A DNA stretch of 7,873 bases, from assembly GCA_937919075.1 (NCBI GenBank), contig CALFOF010000227.1, positions 1 through 7,873 on the forward strand. The letters run 5' to 3'. Position numbers and translations under genes: made by a program. The first letter of the stretch is position 1, and each line of letters begins with the position of its first letter. The notes below the pieces were generated by a model. The model was not told where the DNA came from. It saw only the letters and a list, made by a program, of their open reading frames with translations, and ran no database searches. This DNA comes from an uncultured Cyanobium sp. (GTDB lineage Bacteria > Cyanobacteriota > Cyanobacteriia > PCC-6307 > Cyanobiaceae). Below are positions 6,380 to 7,873 of the stretch, piece after piece.

Positions 6380-7516
6380 ATGCAGGAACGCTCTCCCCTT
6401 CCCGCCCGCTTCAGCCGCCGCCGCCTGCTGCAGGCCGGCGCCCTGGCCGGCAGCGGATGGCTGGTGGGCTGCGCCCGTGGTGCGTCCTCTTCCCCCACCC
6501 TCCTGTACAGCCGCAGCCAATTGCCTGCCGCCTGGGGCAAGCAGCTGCCTTCCCCCTGGCGAGGAAAGGCGCTGGAGGGTCCCGAAGCGGTGCTAGCCCA
6601 GCAGAACGATGCCGATCTGCTGCAGCTCTCCGATGGCTGGCTCGGCGCCCTGGAAGCCGACGCCCTGCAACCGTTCAGCTCGAGCAGCACCGCCAGCGCG
6701 CTGTTCGAGCAGCTGGCGCCGTTCACTGAGGCCGTACGCGCAGGGTTCCGAAATCCGCTGGCGGCGCCCGAAGGCTTGGCCGCACCTGCAGCAGCCCCCC
6801 CTCTGGCGCCGATCGCCTACCCGTGGGCCTTCGGCACCTGGGTGTTGGTGCTGCGCAACCGCAGCGATCTGAGCCGCCGCAGCGCAGAGGGCTGGAACCT
6901 CCTGCTGGATCCGAGCCTGCGCCAGCAGCTCGTGCTCCCCTCCAGCCCCCGCGTCGTGATCGAGCTGGCACTGCGCACCCTCAGCCCCGACACCGCTGCT
7001 GCCGGCAGTGCTCCTGCGGCTACCTCCGGCATTGACCGCCTCTCAGCAGCGGCGCTGCCCGGCCAGCTCAAGCGCCTGCGGCAGCAGGCCCTCGCCTTTG
7101 ACGACAAGCACGGCTTGAACCTGCTGCTCAGCGGCGACGCCGAGGCGGCCGTATTGCCCAGCCAGCGGGTGCTGCCACTGCTGCGCAGCGATGCCAGGCT
7201 CACCGCCCTGTTGCCGGCCAGCGGTTCGCCGCTCTGGTGGAACCTGCTGCTGCGGCCGCGCCAGAGCCGCGAACCTGCACCTCTGGCCTGGATCGCCCGC
7301 AGCATGGAACGGCACACCCTCTATCGTCTGCTGGCGGCGGGCTGGGTGCCGCCGGTGAAGCGCCAGTTGCTGCGGGCCGCCCTGGAGCCATGGCCCGAGC
7401 ACGTGGCGCGCCTGCTCTACCCCGACGACGCCGTGCTCGCGCGCTGCACCAGCCTGCCGCCATTGAACAGCGCCGATCGGCAGCGCTACCAGAGCCTCTG
7501 GAACGCCGCCGCCTGA
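6380..7516 (+). CDS. Tat-type lipoprotein, spermidine/putrescine-binding-protein-like (PotD-like fold), ligand unknown
   Basis: This is a predicted exported solute-binding protein of 378 residues. The N-terminus has a twin-arginine motif SRRRLLQ (12-18), a hydrophobic core (19-30) and a lipobox LVGC with Cys31, so Tat export followed by lipid anchoring is likely. The mature part resembles PotD-type periplasmic proteins: IAYPWAFGTWVLVLRN (145-160), GWNLLLDPSLRQQLVLPSSPR (171-191), LNLLLSGDAEAAV (246-258), SGSPLWWNLLLRPR (281-294) and a C-terminal SADRQRYQSLWN (364-375). Compared with E. coli PotD from memory, the ligand residues D168, E171 and D257 correspond to Ser189, Val192 and Asn288, while W255 is kept as Trp286. 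A polyamine is therefore an unlikely ligand. No ATPase or permease gene is in the window. The 9-bp gap to cobT and the RBS overlapping the cobT stop suggest co-transcription with it. The fold is fairly sure; the function is unknown. Confidence 0.85.
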   Translation: MQERSPLPARFSRRRLLQAGALAGSGWLVGCARGASSSPTLLYSRSQLPAAWGKQLPSPWRGKALEGPEAVLAQQNDADLLQLSDGWLGALEADALQPFSSSSTASALFEQLAPFTEAVRAGFRNPLAAPEGLAAPAAAPPLAPIAYPWAFGTWVLVLRNRSDLSRRSAEGWNLLLDPSLRQQLVLPSSPRVVIELALRTLSPDTAAAGSAPAATSGIDRLSAAALPGQLKRLRQQALAFDDKHGLNLLLSGDAEAAVLPSQRVLPLLRSDARLTALLPASGSPLWWNLLLRPRQSREPAPLAWIARSMERHTLYRLLAAGWVPPVKRQLLRAALEPWPEHVARLLYPDDAVLARCTSLPPLNSADRQRYQSLWNAAA

Positions 7517-7546
7517 GCCGGCAGCAGACCGTCACCTGAACTTCAT

Positions 7547-7873
7547 TCAGCCCCATAAGCGTCGGCGCGGTGGCGCGGCCAGCAGGCGATGGGTGGCGGC
7601 CAGCAGGTGCGGGATCGGCAGGTCGTGGGGGCAGCGGGGCAGGCAGTCACCGCAGCGGTGGCAGGCGGACGCATCGAGCGCCTCCCACCAATGATCCGCC
7701 CTGCCGATCAGGTTGTAGCGCTCGCTGGCGAAGGGGGTCATGCCATGGCCGAGGGCCAGATTGCGCAGGCGCAGCAATGCCGGAATCGGCACCTCGCTCG
7801 GGCAGGGAAGGCAGGCGCGGCATTGGCCACAGGCTGCGGCTCCCAGCCGGCGCTGGCCCGCCTCTGCCAGCCG
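7547..7873 (-). CDS. C-terminal 4Fe-4S part of an aldo/keto-reductase-family oxidoreductase (COG1453-like), cut by the window edge
   Basis: The last 108 codons and the TGA stop (7549-7547) are present; the frame stays open to the right edge, so the start lies outside. Two ferredoxin-type motifs are visible: CX2CX2CX2CP (fragment residues 15-25, starting CGQCRAC) and CX2CX2CX3CP (71-82, CHRCGDCLPRCP), enough for two 4Fe-4S clusters. Between them PIPALLRLRNLALGHGM (29-45), FASERYNLIG (48-57) and DHWWEALDA (60-68) match the C-terminal region of 'predicted oxidoreductases of the aldo/keto reductase family' (COG1453), where an NAD(P)H-binding barrel of about 280 residues precedes the iron-sulfur tail. 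The substrate of this family is not established. An internal GTG at 7792 is not a likely start because the first cluster motif lies upstream of it. The gene converges on the binding-protein gene with 30 bp between stops. A glycolate-oxidase-like or other ferredoxin-domain protein is a less likely alternative. Confidence 0.85.
   Translation of the reverse strand, partial: RLAEAGQRRLGAAACGQCRACLPCPSEVPIPALLRLRNLALGHGMTPFASERYNLIGRADHWWEALDASACHRCGDCLPRCPHDLPIPHLLAATHRLLAAPPRRRLWG

Noticed and set aside
5855..6520. Minus-strand 221-codon open frame opposite cobT and the binding-protein start
   Set aside because: The composition is biased and shows no recognisable domain; the plus strand carries conserved CobT motifs through this stretch.
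7536..7550. Small inverted repeat CTGAA-cttca-TTCAG between the convergent stops
   Set aside because: A 5-bp A/T-containing stem with no T-run on either strand is too weak to call a terminator.
1..7873. HIP1 octamer, CRISPR, tRNA or insertion-sequence signatures
   Set aside because: Reading by eye found no exact GCGATCGC, no spaced direct repeats, no cloverleaf and no transposase fragment.

Overview
The window is a GC-rich (roughly two-thirds G+C by eye), gene-dense stretch of a cyanobacterial chromosome. Three things point to cyanobacteria: an NdhB-type subunit of the NAD(P)H dehydrogenase (NDH-1) complex, a UPF0284/TIGR00303-type CobT, and a topoisomerase I with C-terminal glycine/aromatic repeats and a basic tail instead of zinc fingers. 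The high GC, the short gaps and the failure to find an exact HIP1 octamer (GCGATCGC) by eye suggest a high-GC picocyanobacterium of the Synechococcus/Cyanobium type. The genus is an inference.

Layout. Positions 1-960 (minus strand) hold the first 320 codons of ndhB, cut by the left edge. A 111-bp divergent gap (961-1071) separates it from topA and holds a plausible minus-strand promoter for ndhB and a weak plus-strand -10 for topA. From 1072 to 7516 five genes run on the plus strand: topA, a small proline/alanine-rich lipoprotein that overlaps the topA stop by one base, a multi-pass DUF2232-type membrane protein 9 bp later, a cobT-type phosphoribosyltransferase after a 116-bp gap, and, 9 bp further on, a Tat-type lipoprotein resembling spermidine/putrescine-binding proteins. 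The window ends with a convergent minus-strand gene (7547 to the right edge) that encodes the two-cluster 4Fe-4S tail of an aldo/keto-reductase-family oxidoreductase.

How the genes work together. NdhB is a proton-pumping subunit of thylakoid NDH-1. TopA relaxes negative supercoils. CobT activates the lower ligand of a cobamide. The two lipoproteins and the DUF2232 protein are uncharacterised and would sit at the cell envelope. Spacing suggests topA, lipoprotein and DUF2232 are transcribed together and cobT with the binding protein; the 116-bp gap shows no convincing promoter or terminator, so all five could be read through. No mobile element, CRISPR array, tRNA or rRNA is visible, and no clearly novel defence or mobile system is seen.

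The points most worth following are the binding protein, whose polyamine-coordinating acidic residues appear to be lost; the undescribed lipoprotein/membrane-protein pair behind topA; a perfect 20-bp palindrome inside cobT; and a strong GC hairpin at the end of the lipoprotein gene.
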